A stretch of DNA of 50,348 nucleotides from positions 1-50,348 of the forward strand of contig NZ_JAMDGY010000057.1 of NCBI RefSeq assembly GCF_028656955.1. Direction: 5' to 3'. The translations under genes were made by a program, and so were the position numbers. The notes below the pieces were generated by a model. It searched no databases. It was not told where the DNA came from and saw only the letters and a program-made list of their open reading frames with translations. Shown piece by piece: positions 24,967 through 34,090 of the stretch. Source of the DNA: Pseudomonas fontis. Lineage in GTDB: Bacteria; Pseudomonadota; Gammaproteobacteria; Pseudomonadales; Pseudomonadaceae. How positions within the stretch are numbered: the stretch's first letter is position 1; the number at the start of each line of letters is the position of its first letter.

Positions 24967-25075
24967 CCTGCCCTCCTCTTTTCCTTCGTTTACCTGCGCA
25001 ATCCATTCCCTGACGTTGAATCGCTGATGTTTATCGGCGTGATTGCCGGCGGCTTGCCGGAAACCGAGGTGTTAC

Positions 25076-25603
25076 ATGGATTGGAAAGTATTTCTGCTGC
25101 GCGCGGCGGTCGCGCTGCTGTTGGGGGCGCTGATTGGCGCTGAACGTCAACTGCGTCAACGCCTGACCGGGCTGCGTACCAATGCGCTGGTCAGTACCGG
25201 TGCCTGCCTGTTTGTGCTGATGACCCAAAGCGTGCCGGGCATGGCCGCCGATGCCTCGCGCATTGCCGCGTATGTGGTGTCGGGCATCGGCTTTCTCGGT
25301 GGCGGCGTGATCATGCGCGACGGCCTGAATGTACGCGGGCTGAACACTGCAGCCACCTTGTGGTGCACGGCGGCGATTGGCGTGCTATGCGCCATGGGGT
25401 TGTTGCTGGAGGCGAGCCTTGGCAGTTTGGTGGTGCTGTGCGCGAACATCTTGCTGCGTGATATTTCCCAGCGTTTGAACCAGCAGGAGGTGGTGCCGGC
25501 CAGCGAGGCCGAGCAACGCTATGAGGCAGGTGTTCGGGATGGGCGAGGAGTGAGCGGTGAACCTGATCGCCGGCAAGGCCGGCTCCCACAGAGGCCGCTG
25601 TGA
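25076..25603 (+). CDS. MgtC/SapB-family membrane protein, short C-terminus
   Basis: This 175-residue protein starts at the ATG at 25076 after CCGAGGTG. Four or five hydrophobic segments carry the MgtC signature: 'LLGALIGAERQ', 'GLRTNALVSTGACLF', 'SGIGFLGGGVIM' and 'LNTAATLWCTAAIG'. MgtC proteins affect growth under low magnesium and modulate the F1Fo ATPase. The soluble C-terminal domain of longer MgtC proteins is missing. The last ~15 residues are translated from a REP element, and the stop lies between the two REP arms, so the original C-terminus may have been replaced. It precedes a LysR gene in the same direction but is separated from it by the REP pair. Confidence 0.83.
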   Translation: MDWKVFLLRAAVALLLGALIGAERQLRQRLTGLRTNALVSTGACLFVLMTQSVPGMAADASRIAAYVVSGIGFLGGGVIMRDGLNVRGLNTAATLWCTAAIGVLCAMGLLLEASLGSLVVLCANILLRDISQRLNQQEVVPASEAEQRYEAGVRDGRGVSGEPDRRQGRLPQRPL

Positions 25604-25636
25604 AGCTGATCCTGTAGGAGCCGGCCTTGCCGGCGA
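25566..25636. repeat. Inverted pair of REP elements overlapping the 3' end of the mgtC-like gene
   Basis: The arm ATCGCCGGCAAGGCCGGCTC...CACA (25566-25590) opposes the arm at 25612-25636 ending CCGGCCTTGCCGGCGA. The coding frame of the MgtC-like protein runs through the first arm and stops in the spacer. Confidence 0.85.
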
Positions 25637-25755
25637 ATGCACAGCTGACACAGCAAAAATATGCCCAATGCCCAGCAAAATCCGCAGCAGTGACGGCCCC
25701 GGCCTGCCCTACCACGGAGTAAGGTAGGCAGAAAACAATCAGCCCGAGGTGAATT

Positions 25756-26667
25756 GTGGCGTCCTATACCCTGCGTCAGTTGAAGTACTTCGTCACCACT
25801 GTCGAATGCGGCAGCGTTGCCGAGGCTTCACGCAAGCTGTACATCGCCCAGCCATCCATTTCCACGGCAATCAAGGGGCTGGAAGACAGCTTCGGGGTAC
25901 AGCTGTTCATTCGCCACCACGCCCAGGGCGTGTCACTGACCCCAGGTGGCGCGCGCTTCTACCGCAAGGCCCAGGAACTGCTGCGTATGGCCCGCGAGTT
26001 CGAGCAGAACGCCCTGGCGGACAATGATGTGGTGTGCGGGCAAATCGATATCGGCTGCTTTGAAACCGTCGCCCCGCTGTACCTGCCACGCCTGATCGCC
26101 GGGTTCCGCGAGCGTTTCCCCGGCGTTGAGATCCGCCTGCAGGATGGCGAGCAGCAGGAGCTGGTGCAGGGCCTGACCGGTGGGCGCTTCGACCTGGCGA
26201 TCTTCTATCAGCATGACCTGGACGCCACCATCGCCACCGAACCGCTGATGGCACCGCAACGCCCGTATGCCTTGCTGCCCGCCGGGCATCGCTTTGCCGA
26301 GCAGGCGCAGGTGTCGCTGCGCGACCTGGCGCTGGAACCGATGATCTTGCTGGATGTGCAGCCAAGCCGGACCTACTTCGTGAGTATCTTCGAGGAACTG
26401 GGGCTGAGCCCGAACATTGTCTTCAGTTCGCCGTCGATCGAGATGGTGCGCGGCATGGTCGGGCAAGGCTTTGGCTTTGCGGTGCTGGTCACCCGGCCGC
26501 AGTCGACCATTACCTATGATGGCCAGCAGCTGGTGTGCGTGGAACTGGCAGAGGATGTGACAGGCTCGGCACTGGTGGCCGGCTGGTTGAAGCGTGCGCA
26601 GTTGACCAAGCCTGCGCAGCTGTTTATGGAGTATTGCAAGGAGCAGTTTGCTGCCTGGTTGGCTTGA
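25756..26667 (+). CDS. LysR-family transcriptional regulator
   Basis: This 303-residue protein has an N-terminal winged helix ('TLRQLKYFVTTVECGSVAEASRKLYIAQPSISTAIKGLE' region, residues 5-43). The effector-binding domain follows at about 92-297, with 'GQIDIGCFETVAPLYLPRLI'. It starts with GTG at 25756 after GAGGTG. It converges on the minus-strand catabolic operon, whose binding-protein gene ends 33 bases from its stop, so it may regulate that operon. The link is positional only. Confidence 0.9.
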   Translation: MASYTLRQLKYFVTTVECGSVAEASRKLYIAQPSISTAIKGLEDSFGVQLFIRHHAQGVSLTPGGARFYRKAQELLRMAREFEQNALADNDVVCGQIDIGCFETVAPLYLPRLIAGFRERFPGVEIRLQDGEQQELVQGLTGGRFDLAIFYQHDLDATIATEPLMAPQRPYALLPAGHRFAEQAQVSLRDLALEPMILLDVQPSRTYFVSIFEELGLSPNIVFSSPSIEMVRGMVGQGFGFAVLVTRPQSTITYDGQQLVCVELAEDVTGSALVAGWLKRAQLTKPAQLFMEYCKEQFAAWLA

Positions 26668-26673
26668 GGGCCT

Positions 26674-26696
26674 CATCGCCGGCAAAGCCGGCGATG
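26674..26696. terminator. Palindrome between convergent genes, REP-derived, possible terminator
   Basis: CATCGCCGGC-AAA-GCCGGCGATG is a perfect 10-base stem with a 3-base loop. It fills almost the whole 32-base gap between the convergent LysR and binding-protein genes. It lacks a T-tract, so it may be a REP remnant that slows transcription rather than a true intrinsic terminator. Confidence 0.6.
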
Positions 26697-26699
26697 CTT

Positions 26700-27740
26700 T
26701 CAACGAGCAGCCCAGGCGTTGAAGCGCTGTTCCAGCTCCTCCCCATGGTCCACCCAGAATTCCGCATCCACCGCCCGCGCGCCGGCCAGGTTGGCTTCAG
26801 CCGTCGGCAACTGACGCTGCACATCTTCTGGCAACAATTTCAACGCTTCCTTGTGCACCGGCCCGTACGGAATGTTCTCCGAGAACACTTTCTGCGTCTG
26901 CGGTTGGCTGGCAAAGGCAATGAAGTCTTCGGCCAGCTTCTTGTTCGGCGTGCCCTTCACCACCGCCCAGTATTCCGGGTCGTAGAGGCTCTGCGGCCAG
27001 ACAATGCTGAGCTTCATGCCTTCCTTCTGCGCCGAGGCAATCCGCCCGTTGTACGCCGCGCTCATTACCACATCGCCGGCCACCAGCCACTGCGCCGGCT
27101 GGGCACCCGCCTCCCACCACTGGATGTTCGGCTTGATCTGGTCGAGCTTGGCGAACGCCCGCGTCACACCCTGCGGCGTGCCCAGCACGGTGTACAGGTC
27201 GGCAGGCGCCACGCCATCGGCGAGCAAGGCGATCTCCAGCGTGTATTTCGCACCTTTGCGCAGCCCGCGCTTGCCCGGGTACTCGGCCACGTTCCAGAAA
27301 TCCGCCCAGGACGTCGGCGCCTTGGCCACCTTGGCCTGGTCATAGGCCATGACCATCGACCAGACATAGGTCGCCACCCCGCACTCGCTCAGGGTGCCCG
27401 GGACAAACTGCGCCGGGTCGCCAAAGCGCGCCGGGTCCAGGCGCTCGAACAGGCCTTCGTCGCAGCCGCGCAGCAACTCGGGGCTTTCGACTTCGACCAC
27501 GTCCCAGCTGGTATGCCCGACATCGACCATCGCCTTGATCTTCGACAACTCACCGTTGTATTCGCCAGCGACCACAGTCCCTGCACCACTGGCGTTGAAA
27601 GGTTGGAAGTAGGCCTTGTCCTGGGCCTGCTTGGTGGCACCGCCAAAGGAGATGACGGTGAGGTTCTGCGGCGCGGCCAGCACACCGGTGCTGAGCAGGG
27701 CCAGGGCGAACGGAACACAGCAACGCAAGGATCTGGACAT
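26700..27740 (-). CDS. PotD-like periplasmic polyamine/amine-binding protein
   Basis: This 346-residue extracellular solute-binding protein has a signal peptide (ending LSTGVLA-AP). I chose the ATG at 27740 after GAGGAA rather than the upstream in-frame start at 27767. The body follows the PotD/PotF family: 'VISFGGATKQAQ', 'VVEVESPELLRGC', 'YDQAKVAKAPTSWADFW' and a late 'ENIPYGPVHKEALKLLP'. No ABC permease or ATPase gene is adjacent, so it would need partners from elsewhere. It lies 55 bases downstream of the aminotransferase gene as the last gene of the operon and converges with a LysR gene. Confidence 0.88.
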   Translation of the reverse strand: MSRSLRCCVPFALALLSTGVLAAPQNLTVISFGGATKQAQDKAYFQPFNASGAGTVVAGEYNGELSKIKAMVDVGHTSWDVVEVESPELLRGCDEGLFERLDPARFGDPAQFVPGTLSECGVATYVWSMVMAYDQAKVAKAPTSWADFWNVAEYPGKRGLRKGAKYTLEIALLADGVAPADLYTVLGTPQGVTRAFAKLDQIKPNIQWWEAGAQPAQWLVAGDVVMSAAYNGRIASAQKEGMKLSIVWPQSLYDPEYWAVVKGTPNKKLAEDFIAFASQPQTQKVFSENIPYGPVHKEALKLLPEDVQRQLPTAEANLAGARAVDAEFWVDHGEELEQRFNAWAAR

Positions 27741-27795
27741 GAAGCGGTTCCTCGAAAAGGCCGACACGCCCGCGCGCGCCGGCCATTATTAGGGC

Positions 27796-29178
27796 TTAAA
27801 GGCGACCGTATTCGCGGGCGGTGCGATCTACTGCAAGGCGGGTCTTGTCGACCAGTTCATCAATGTCGGCGTGGCTGGCGACCAGTGCCGGCGCCATGAT
27901 CATTCGGCCCAGGGTGGAACGGATGATCAGGCCCTCTTCAAAACCGAAGGTGCGGCAGCGCCAGGCCATGTCGTTCTCGTTGGCAAAGCGCTTGCGCGTG
28001 GCCTTGTCTTCGGCAAACTGCAACGCCGCGACCAGGCCGGTGCCCTGTATCTCGCCAATCAGCGGGTGGTTGCCGAACACCTCCTGCAAGCAGCGGTGCA
28101 GGTACGGCCCGGTCTGCTGCTTGACCTGGGTGACGATGCCTTCGTCGCGCAGCCCCTTGAGGTTGGCAATGGCCACCGCCGCCGCGACCGGGTGCCCGGA
28201 GTAGGTCAGGCCGTGGGCAAAGACTCCGCCCTGCTCCACCAGCACTTCGGCCATCTTCTTCGACAGGATCAGCCCGCCCATGGGGATGTAGCCGCTGGTC
28301 AGGCCCTTGGCGATGGACAGGGTGTCCGGCTCGAAACCGAAGTGCTGGTGGGCGAACCACTCGCCGGTGCGCCCGAATCCGCCAATGACTTCATCGGCAC
28401 ACAGCAGCACGTCGTACTGGCGGCAGATGCGCTGGATTTCCGGCCAGTAGCTTTCTGGCGGGAAGATCATCCCGCCGGCGCCCTGGAACGGTTCGGCGAC
28501 AAAGGCGGCGACGTTGTCGGCGCCCAGTTCGAGAATCTTCTCTTCCAGTTGGCGCGCCGCACGCAGGCCGAACTCGGCCGGGGTCAGGTCGCCTTCGTGG
28601 GCAAACCAGTACGGCTCGTCGATGTGCGCGACATCCGGGATCACCCCGCCCATCTCATGCATGAACTTCATCCCGCCCAGCGCCGTGGCGCCCAGGGTGG
28701 AGCCGTGGTAGCCGTTCCAGCGGCCGATCATGATCTTCTTCTGCGGCTTGCCGAGGATCTGCCAGTAGCGACGCACGGTACGGATCAGCACCTCGTTGGC
28801 TTCGGAGCCGGAGTTGGTGTAGATCGCGTGGCTGTAGTGCTTGGGCAGCAGGCTGAAGAGCAACTCGGACAGCTCGACCACCGCCGGGTGGGTGGTGTGG
28901 AAGAACATGTTGTAGTACGGCAATTCCTCCAACTGACGGCTGGCAGCTGCCGCCAGGTCCTTGCGGCCGTAACCGAGGTTGGTGCACCACAGGCCGGACA
29001 TCCCGTCCAGGTAGCGCTTGCCGTCGTTGTCCCACAGGGCCAGGCCTTCGCCACGAACCATCACGCGCGGGCCTTCCTCGTTCAGGGCTTTCTGGTCGAG
29101 GAATGCATGGATATGGTGCGCGGCGTCCAGCTTCTGGTAGTCCGCGGTGCTGCGCTTGGCGTCGATCTTGGCGTTCAT
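27796..29178 (-). CDS. Class III aminotransferase, polyamine/omega-amino acid:pyruvate type
   Basis: This 460-residue PLP enzyme has the Schiff-base lysine at Lys291 ('SIAKGLTSGY'), the cofactor-binding 'DEVIGGFGRTG' and 'NSGSEANE' for the phosphate. It is close to SpuC/YhxA-type aminotransferases that move the terminal amino group of putrescine, other diamines or omega-amino acids to pyruvate, giving an aldehyde. The ATG at 29178 follows GGAG and overlaps the permease stop as ATGA, implying translational coupling. The aldehyde dehydrogenase two genes upstream would oxidise the product. Confidence 0.88.
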   Translation of the reverse strand: MNAKIDAKRSTADYQKLDAAHHIHAFLDQKALNEEGPRVMVRGEGLALWDNDGKRYLDGMSGLWCTNLGYGRKDLAAAASRQLEELPYYNMFFHTTHPAVVELSELLFSLLPKHYSHAIYTNSGSEANEVLIRTVRRYWQILGKPQKKIMIGRWNGYHGSTLGATALGGMKFMHEMGGVIPDVAHIDEPYWFAHEGDLTPAEFGLRAARQLEEKILELGADNVAAFVAEPFQGAGGMIFPPESYWPEIQRICRQYDVLLCADEVIGGFGRTGEWFAHQHFGFEPDTLSIAKGLTSGYIPMGGLILSKKMAEVLVEQGGVFAHGLTYSGHPVAAAVAIANLKGLRDEGIVTQVKQQTGPYLHRCLQEVFGNHPLIGEIQGTGLVAALQFAEDKATRKRFANENDMAWRCRTFGFEEGLIIRSTLGRMIMAPALVASHADIDELVDKTRLAVDRTAREYGRL

Positions 29179-30602
29179 TGTTGTTCTCCTTGTTGGATGA
29201 CGGTTTCCAGCGGCTCGGGCCGGAACAGCGGTTTGCCCATCACGCACTTGATCCAGACCACGGCGATGAGCGAGACAATGGCCAGCACCGCACCGGCGCT
29301 GGCGAAGATCGGAACGGTCATCTCCGGGCTGGGCGAGACGTTCCAGATGGCAAAGAGCATGCCGGCGATGCCGAATACCTGCGGCAGCGGGTAGAACGGC
29401 GTACGAAACGGTCGCTTCACCTGCGGGTAGCGCCGGCGCAAGGCGATCACGTTGATGTGGGTGATGATGTAGGCCAGCAGCCAGGCCAGGGCGGCGGCCA
29501 GCAGCAGGCGGTTGATCGCGTCAGGGTTGTCGTGCATCAGCAGCAGCGGCAGGCCGGTGACGGCGGAAACGAACAACACCGCCACCCACGGGGCTTTGCT
29601 GCGCTTGCCCTGCAACTTGAGCACGCCGAAAGCCTGGCCATTCAGCGCCATGCCCTGGAGCATCCGCGGGATGGCGGCAAGCGAGCTGTTGAGGGTGCTG
29701 CAAGTCGCGGTGATCGCGGCGGTAACCAGGAACACCTGGCCGGCCTCGCCGAACACGGTAGTGGCGAACAGGTAGTGCGGCAGGCCGTTGCTGGCCAGCT
29801 CCGCTTGCGGCACGGTGAGCAAGGCGCCCAGGCAGTACAGGGCGATGATCACGAAGATGACTGTCAGGCCGAGCATCATCGAAGCCGGGATATTGCGTTC
29901 CGGGCGGCGGGTTTCTTCCACCAGCGGGCAGACGAACTCGGCGCCGACAAAGCCCCACACCGCCATCGCCGTCAGGGCAATCACCCCCAGGCCCAGTGGG
30001 TTCCAGCTGGTGCTGCTGGTAACCAGCTCGGCAATGCTGCCACTGCTTTCGGCCGTCACTGCACCGAGCCCCATCACCAGCAACATCACCGTCATCACCA
30101 GGGCCAGCACGGTTTGCAGGCGGGCGAAGATGTCGATGTTGAACAGGTTGAGGATGGTGAACAGGGCCAGTACGCCGAAGGCCACGCTCAGTGGCGGCAT
30201 CGAGTGCGGGTAGACCTTGTCGATGATGAACTCCATCAGCAGCAGTTCTGCCGACAGGGCGAACATGGCCACCACCACGTAGCCGGAGAAGGTCGCAAGA
30301 ATGGCCGGAAACTGGCCAATGGCGACTTCGGTGTAGCTGCTCAGGCTGCCGGCCCGCGGGATCATCAGTGCCAGTTCAGAAAACGAACAGGCGTAGCTCA
30401 GGGCCAGCAGCCAGGCCAGCGCCAGGGGCACGATAAAACCCATGCCGGCGATGCCGGCGCCTTGCAGCATCAGGACCATCACGCCCTGGGAAACCACCAG
30501 GCCAACGGCCACCGCCAACAGGGCGCTGAGGCCCAGGCGCTTGCGCGGTGGCGCGAGTACGGATGTTGCGTGTTGCAGCGGCACGCTCGGATTGCTGTCC
30601 AT
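29175..30602 (-). CDS. APC-family amino acid/amine permease
   Basis: This 475-residue inner-membrane transporter has about 12 hydrophobic segments, with the APC pattern in TM1 ('LSALLAVAVGLVVSQGVM') and 'RAGSLSSYTEVA' after TM2. I chose the ATG at 30602 after CGGAGC, because the longer open frame upstream has no family-like residues. It is probably an importer of the amine or amino acid that the surrounding enzymes degrade. The gene overlaps the aminotransferase start by four bases. A single REP element lies between it and the aldehyde dehydrogenase gene. Confidence 0.88.
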   Translation of the reverse strand: MDSNPSVPLQHATSVLAPPRKRLGLSALLAVAVGLVVSQGVMVLMLQGAGIAGMGFIVPLALAWLLALSYACSFSELALMIPRAGSLSSYTEVAIGQFPAILATFSGYVVVAMFALSAELLLMEFIIDKVYPHSMPPLSVAFGVLALFTILNLFNIDIFARLQTVLALVMTVMLLVMGLGAVTAESSGSIAELVTSSTSWNPLGLGVIALTAMAVWGFVGAEFVCPLVEETRRPERNIPASMMLGLTVIFVIIALYCLGALLTVPQAELASNGLPHYLFATTVFGEAGQVFLVTAAITATCSTLNSSLAAIPRMLQGMALNGQAFGVLKLQGKRSKAPWVAVLFVSAVTGLPLLLMHDNPDAINRLLLAAALAWLLAYIITHINVIALRRRYPQVKRPFRTPFYPLPQVFGIAGMLFAIWNVSPSPEMTVPIFASAGAVLAIVSLIAVVWIKCVMGKPLFRPEPLETVIQQGEQQ

Positions 30603-30701
30603 CGGTTGCTCCGTCTTTGTTGTTTTTAGTAAGAACAGATCGATTGGCCTGATCGCCGAGGCCCGGCGTCCCAGGAGCAGTGCCCGGTGAGACACCTACC
30701 C

Positions 30702-30726
30702 TGTGGGAGCCGGCCTTGCCGGCGAT
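30702..30726. repeat. Single REP element inside the operon
   Basis: TGTGGGAGCCGGCCTTGCCG... lies in the 131-base gap between the aldehyde dehydrogenase stop and the permease start. It may create a processing point or polarity between the upstream and downstream halves of the operon. Confidence 0.8.
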
Positions 30727-30733
30727 GAGGCCC

Positions 30734-32227
30734 TCAGCCGCGCAACTGAATCCAAATAGTCTTGAGCTGCGTGTACTTGTCGAACGAATGCAGCGACAGG
30801 TCGCGACCAAAACCGGACTGCTTGCCACCGCCGAACGGCACCGTCACATCCAGCGCATCAACGGTATTGACCGACACTGTCCCGGCGTTCAGCCGCCGGG
30901 CCACGCGGTGCGCGCGGTTCAGGTCGTCGGTCCATACCGACGCCGCCAGCCCGTAGATATGGTCGTTGGCCAGGGCCACCGCCTGGTCCTCGGTATCGAA
31001 CGCGGTCACCGCCAGCACCGGCCCGAACACTTCTTCGCGGGCAAGAGTCATGTCCGGGGTGACGCCGCTGAAGATGGTCGGCTCGATATAGTTGCTCGAG
31101 CCTTCAAAGCTCAGTTGTCGACCACCACAGACCAGCCGCGCACCCTCCCCTCGGGCTTGCTCGATGTAGCCCATGACCCGCTGGGTTTGCTGCGCATCGA
31201 CCATCGCCCCGGCGCGGCTCGACGGCTGCAGCGGGTTGCCCGGCTGCCACTGGCGCGCCTTCTCGATCAGCCGATCGATGAATTCATCATGGATTTCACG
31301 CTGCACCAGCAGGCGCGAATTGGCCGAGCACACTTCGCCCTGGTTGAAGAAGATCCCGAACGCGGCTTTTTCCGCCGCCAGGTCGAGGTCCTGGCAATCG
31401 GCGAACACCAGGTTGGCGCTCTTGCCGCCGCACTCCAGCCAGACCTGCTTGAGGTTCGACTGCGCCGCGTACTGCATGAAGTATTTGCCCACTTCGGTGG
31501 AGCCGGTGAACACCAGCGCATCGACGTCCATGTGCAGGCCCAGCGCGCGACCGGCCTGCTCGCCCAGGCCCGGCACCACGTTCAGCACCCCAGCCGGAAT
31601 GCCGGCTTCCAGTGCCAGTTCGGCCAGGCGCAAGGCCGAGAACGGCGACTGTTCTGCGGGTTTGAGCACTACGCTGTTGCCGGCGGCCAAGGCCGGGGCG
31701 AGTTTCCAGGCGGCCATGTCCAGCGGGAAGTTCCACGGCACCACCGCGCCGATTACGCCCAAAGGCACCCGGGTGATGGTGGCGAAGGCATTGCTTGGCG
31801 TGGGCGCGACCTGGTCGTAGAGCTTGTCGAGGCTCTCGCCGTACCAGGCAAACACATGCGCCGCGCCCGGCACGTCGATGTTCCAGGCATCCATCACCGG
31901 CTTGCCCATGCTCAGCGAGTCGAGCAAGGCCAGCTCTTCACGGTTGGCCAGCATCAGCTGCGACAAGCGCAGCAAGGCGGCCTTGCGTTCAGCCGGCGCC
32001 ATGCGCGCCCAGGGGCCATGCTCGAATGCCCGGCGGGCGCTGGCCACCGCGCGGTTGACGTCGGCCTCGCCACAGGCGGCGACCTGGGCCAGCAAACGGT
32101 TGTTGCCCGGGTTGATCACGTCGAGCCGCGCGCCGTTTTGCGCGTGGCACGCTTCACCGTCGATCAACGCGGTATCGATCAGGCGCTGGTTGTGCGCCAA
32201 GGTGGTCCAGCCATTGAAATCGATCAC
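30734..32227 (-). CDS. Aldehyde dehydrogenase, PuuC/KauB-like
   Basis: This 497-residue NAD(P)-dependent aldehyde dehydrogenase has catalytic Cys300 in 'NQGEVCSANSR', the general-base Glu in 'LECGGKSA' and 'VPWNFPLDMAAWKLAPALAAGN' for nucleotide binding. Length and motifs match the gamma-glutamyl-gamma-aminobutyraldehyde/aminoaldehyde group. It starts with GTG at 32227 after AAGGAG. It probably oxidises the aminoaldehyde formed by the aminotransferase to the corresponding acid. It is 19 bases downstream of the ArgE-like gene. Confidence 0.9.
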   Translation of the reverse strand: MIDFNGWTTLAHNQRLIDTALIDGEACHAQNGARLDVINPGNNRLLAQVAACGEADVNRAVASARRAFEHGPWARMAPAERKAALLRLSQLMLANREELALLDSLSMGKPVMDAWNIDVPGAAHVFAWYGESLDKLYDQVAPTPSNAFATITRVPLGVIGAVVPWNFPLDMAAWKLAPALAAGNSVVLKPAEQSPFSALRLAELALEAGIPAGVLNVVPGLGEQAGRALGLHMDVDALVFTGSTEVGKYFMQYAAQSNLKQVWLECGGKSANLVFADCQDLDLAAEKAAFGIFFNQGEVCSANSRLLVQREIHDEFIDRLIEKARQWQPGNPLQPSSRAGAMVDAQQTQRVMGYIEQARGEGARLVCGGRQLSFEGSSNYIEPTIFSGVTPDMTLAREEVFGPVLAVTAFDTEDQAVALANDHIYGLAASVWTDDLNRAHRVARRLNAGTVSVNTVDALDVTVPFGGGKQSGFGRDLSLHSFDKYTQLKTIWIQLRG

Positions 32228-32246
32228 CGCAGACTCCTTGTTGTTA

Positions 32247-33413
32247 TCAGTGTGTGGATTCGCTGAGGTAGGCCGCCAGGCGGTCCATCAAACGGTCGCA
32301 AGCGGCCATTTGCGCGACGCTGACGAATTCATCCGGTTTGTGCCCCTGGTCCATGCTGCCCGGGCCGCAGACCACTGCCGGGATACCGGCCTGGTCGAAC
32401 AGCCCGCCCTCGGTGCCGAAGGCGACCGTGCTGAAATCGTCGCTGCCGCACAGCTGTGCGATCAGTTGCGCGGCTGCGCTTTCGGGGGCAGTGACCAGGC
32501 CCGGATAGGCTGAAATCGGCTCGAAACGGATCGAGGTGTCCGCCTTGACCGCCTGCATGGCGGGCAGCAGGCTCTGTTCGGCATAGGCTTGCAGTTCGTC
32601 GACCACCGCCTGCGGGGCAAAGGCCGGCAAGGCCCGCACTTCAAAGTCGAAACGGCAGTTTTCCGGGACGATGTTCAACGCCGTGCCGCCCTGGATCACC
32701 CCCACCTGCACCGTGGAAAATGCCGGGTCAAAACGTGGGTCGTGATGCGCGGGCTCTGCCAGGCGCTGGCCGATTTCGCCTAGCCGGCCGATCAGTCGCG
32801 CCGCCTGCTCGATGGCATTCACGCCATAGGGCGCATAGGCCGAATGGCACGGCGCACCGTGCACATGGCAACGCATCGCCAGCTTGCCCTTGTGACCCAG
32901 TACCGGCTTGAGCTCGGTCGGCTCGCCGATCAGGCACAGCGCCGGCTGCGCGATGCGCTGCGGGAGTACTTCGAGCAGGCTGCGCACGCCCAGGCAGCCC
33001 ACTTCTTCGTCATAAGAGAAGGCCAGGTGCACCGGCCGACGCAGCGGGCTGGCCAAGAACACCGGCACCGCCGCCAGCACCGAGGCCAGGTAGCCCTTCA
33101 TGTCGGCAGCGCCTCGGCCGAACAGCTTGCCGTCGTGTTCGCTGAGGGCGAACGGTTCGACGGTCCAGGCCTGGCCGTCCACCGGCACCACGTCGGTATG
33201 CCCCGACAGCACCACACCGCCCGGCACGGCCGGGCCAATGCTGGCCAGCAGGTTGGCCTTGCTGCGCTCGGCGTTGTAGATGAGCTCGCAGCTCACACCC
33301 AGGCCTTGCAGGTAGTCGCGCACGAACTCGATCAGGGCCAGGTTCGAATCACGGCTGACCGTGGCGAAGCCGATCAGCTTCGCCAACAAGGCGCGGCTGC
33401 GCAGCTCACTCAT
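32247..33413 (-). CDS. ArgE-like acetylornithine deacetylase (M20 family)
   Basis: This 388-residue dimetal hydrolase has metal ligands in 'SGHTDVVPVD', 'GRGAADMKG' and 'DEEVGCLG', and a late 'GHKPDEFV'. It is the right length for ArgE/M20A enzymes. Because it sits inside a catabolic operon, it is more likely a paralogue that removes an N-acyl group from an imported or modified amine or amino acid than the housekeeping arginine-biosynthesis enzyme. It overlaps the DUF1028 gene by 8 bases. Confidence 0.88.
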   Translation of the reverse strand: MSELRSRALLAKLIGFATVSRDSNLALIEFVRDYLQGLGVSCELIYNAERSKANLLASIGPAVPGGVVLSGHTDVVPVDGQAWTVEPFALSEHDGKLFGRGAADMKGYLASVLAAVPVFLASPLRRPVHLAFSYDEEVGCLGVRSLLEVLPQRIAQPALCLIGEPTELKPVLGHKGKLAMRCHVHGAPCHSAYAPYGVNAIEQAARLIGRLGEIGQRLAEPAHHDPRFDPAFSTVQVGVIQGGTALNIVPENCRFDFEVRALPAFAPQAVVDELQAYAEQSLLPAMQAVKADTSIRFEPISAYPGLVTAPESAAAQLIAQLCGSDDFSTVAFGTEGGLFDQAGIPAVVCGPGSMDQGHKPDEFVSVAQMAACDRLMDRLAAYLSESTH

Positions 33414-34080
33414 CGCCCGGCACTCCGTAGCTTGGCGCCAGGGTCGGGTTCAGCGCGCGGGTCAGGTAGTCCTGCATCTGGGGCGCGTAGGCGTCCCAGA
33501 GCTTTTGCAGCTCGCCGATGGGGTTGTCATCGGCCCAGTCCACGCGCAGGTCGACAATCGGCCAAACCAGCTCGCCGACCACCGACAATGCCGCCGAATG
33601 CACCGCCCCGGCTTCACCGCCCGCCGCCTGCCCCGCTTGCAGCGCGCTCAGCAAGCGCGCCGCCAGGCAGCCTTCGCTGTGTTCGAAGGCCTCGACCATG
33701 CGTTCGATCACTGCACGGTCAGACAACAGGTTGCCGGCCGCGACGCATTGATCCCCGGCCACTGCGTTGTGCGTGCCCAACGCATGGTTGCCGCTGAACA
33801 CTGCCGTGCGCCCCTGGGCATCCACTACCGCCACCTGGCGGTACTGGCTGTAGCCGTTGCGGGTCAGGGCCTTGTCCAGGGCCTGGTGCGGCGCCAGGCC
33901 GCTGTCCAGGCCATCGAGCACCTCGGGGCCCAAGGCCGGCAAGGTGATGTTCTGGCTGGCAACCGCACCAACACCGGCGCGCAGCCAGGGGCAACGCGCA
34001 CCGACGGCGATGCTTGAAGAACTGATGGCGATGCCCAGCTGGCCGGTTTCGGCGCAGCGGCCGACGATGGAAAACGTCAT
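33406..34080 (-). CDS. DUF1028 family protein (Ntn-hydrolase-like)
   Basis: This 224-residue protein begins MTFSIVGR, as DUF1028 proteins do, with a Thr right after Met. It continues with 'GIAISSSSIAVGARCPW' and 'GVGAVASQNITLP'. The family has an Ntn-hydrolase-like fold and often occurs with RidA and peptidase or deacylase genes, but its reaction is not established. A strong AAGGAG precedes the ATG. Overlap with the ArgE-like gene implies coupling. Confidence 0.88.
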   Translation of the reverse strand: MTFSIVGRCAETGQLGIAISSSSIAVGARCPWLRAGVGAVASQNITLPALGPEVLDGLDSGLAPHQALDKALTRNGYSQYRQVAVVDAQGRTAVFSGNHALGTHNAVAGDQCVAAGNLLSDRAVIERMVEAFEHSEGCLAARLLSALQAGQAAGGEAGAVHSAALSVVGELVWPIVDLRVDWADDNPIGELQKLWDAYAPQMQDYLTRALNPTLAPSYGVPGDE

Positions 34081-34090
34081 GGCAAACTCC

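Noticed and set aside
29103..30629. 508-codon plus-strand open frame
   Set aside because: It is antisense to the APC permease; the Gln/His/Arg-rich translation is typical of a shadow frame.
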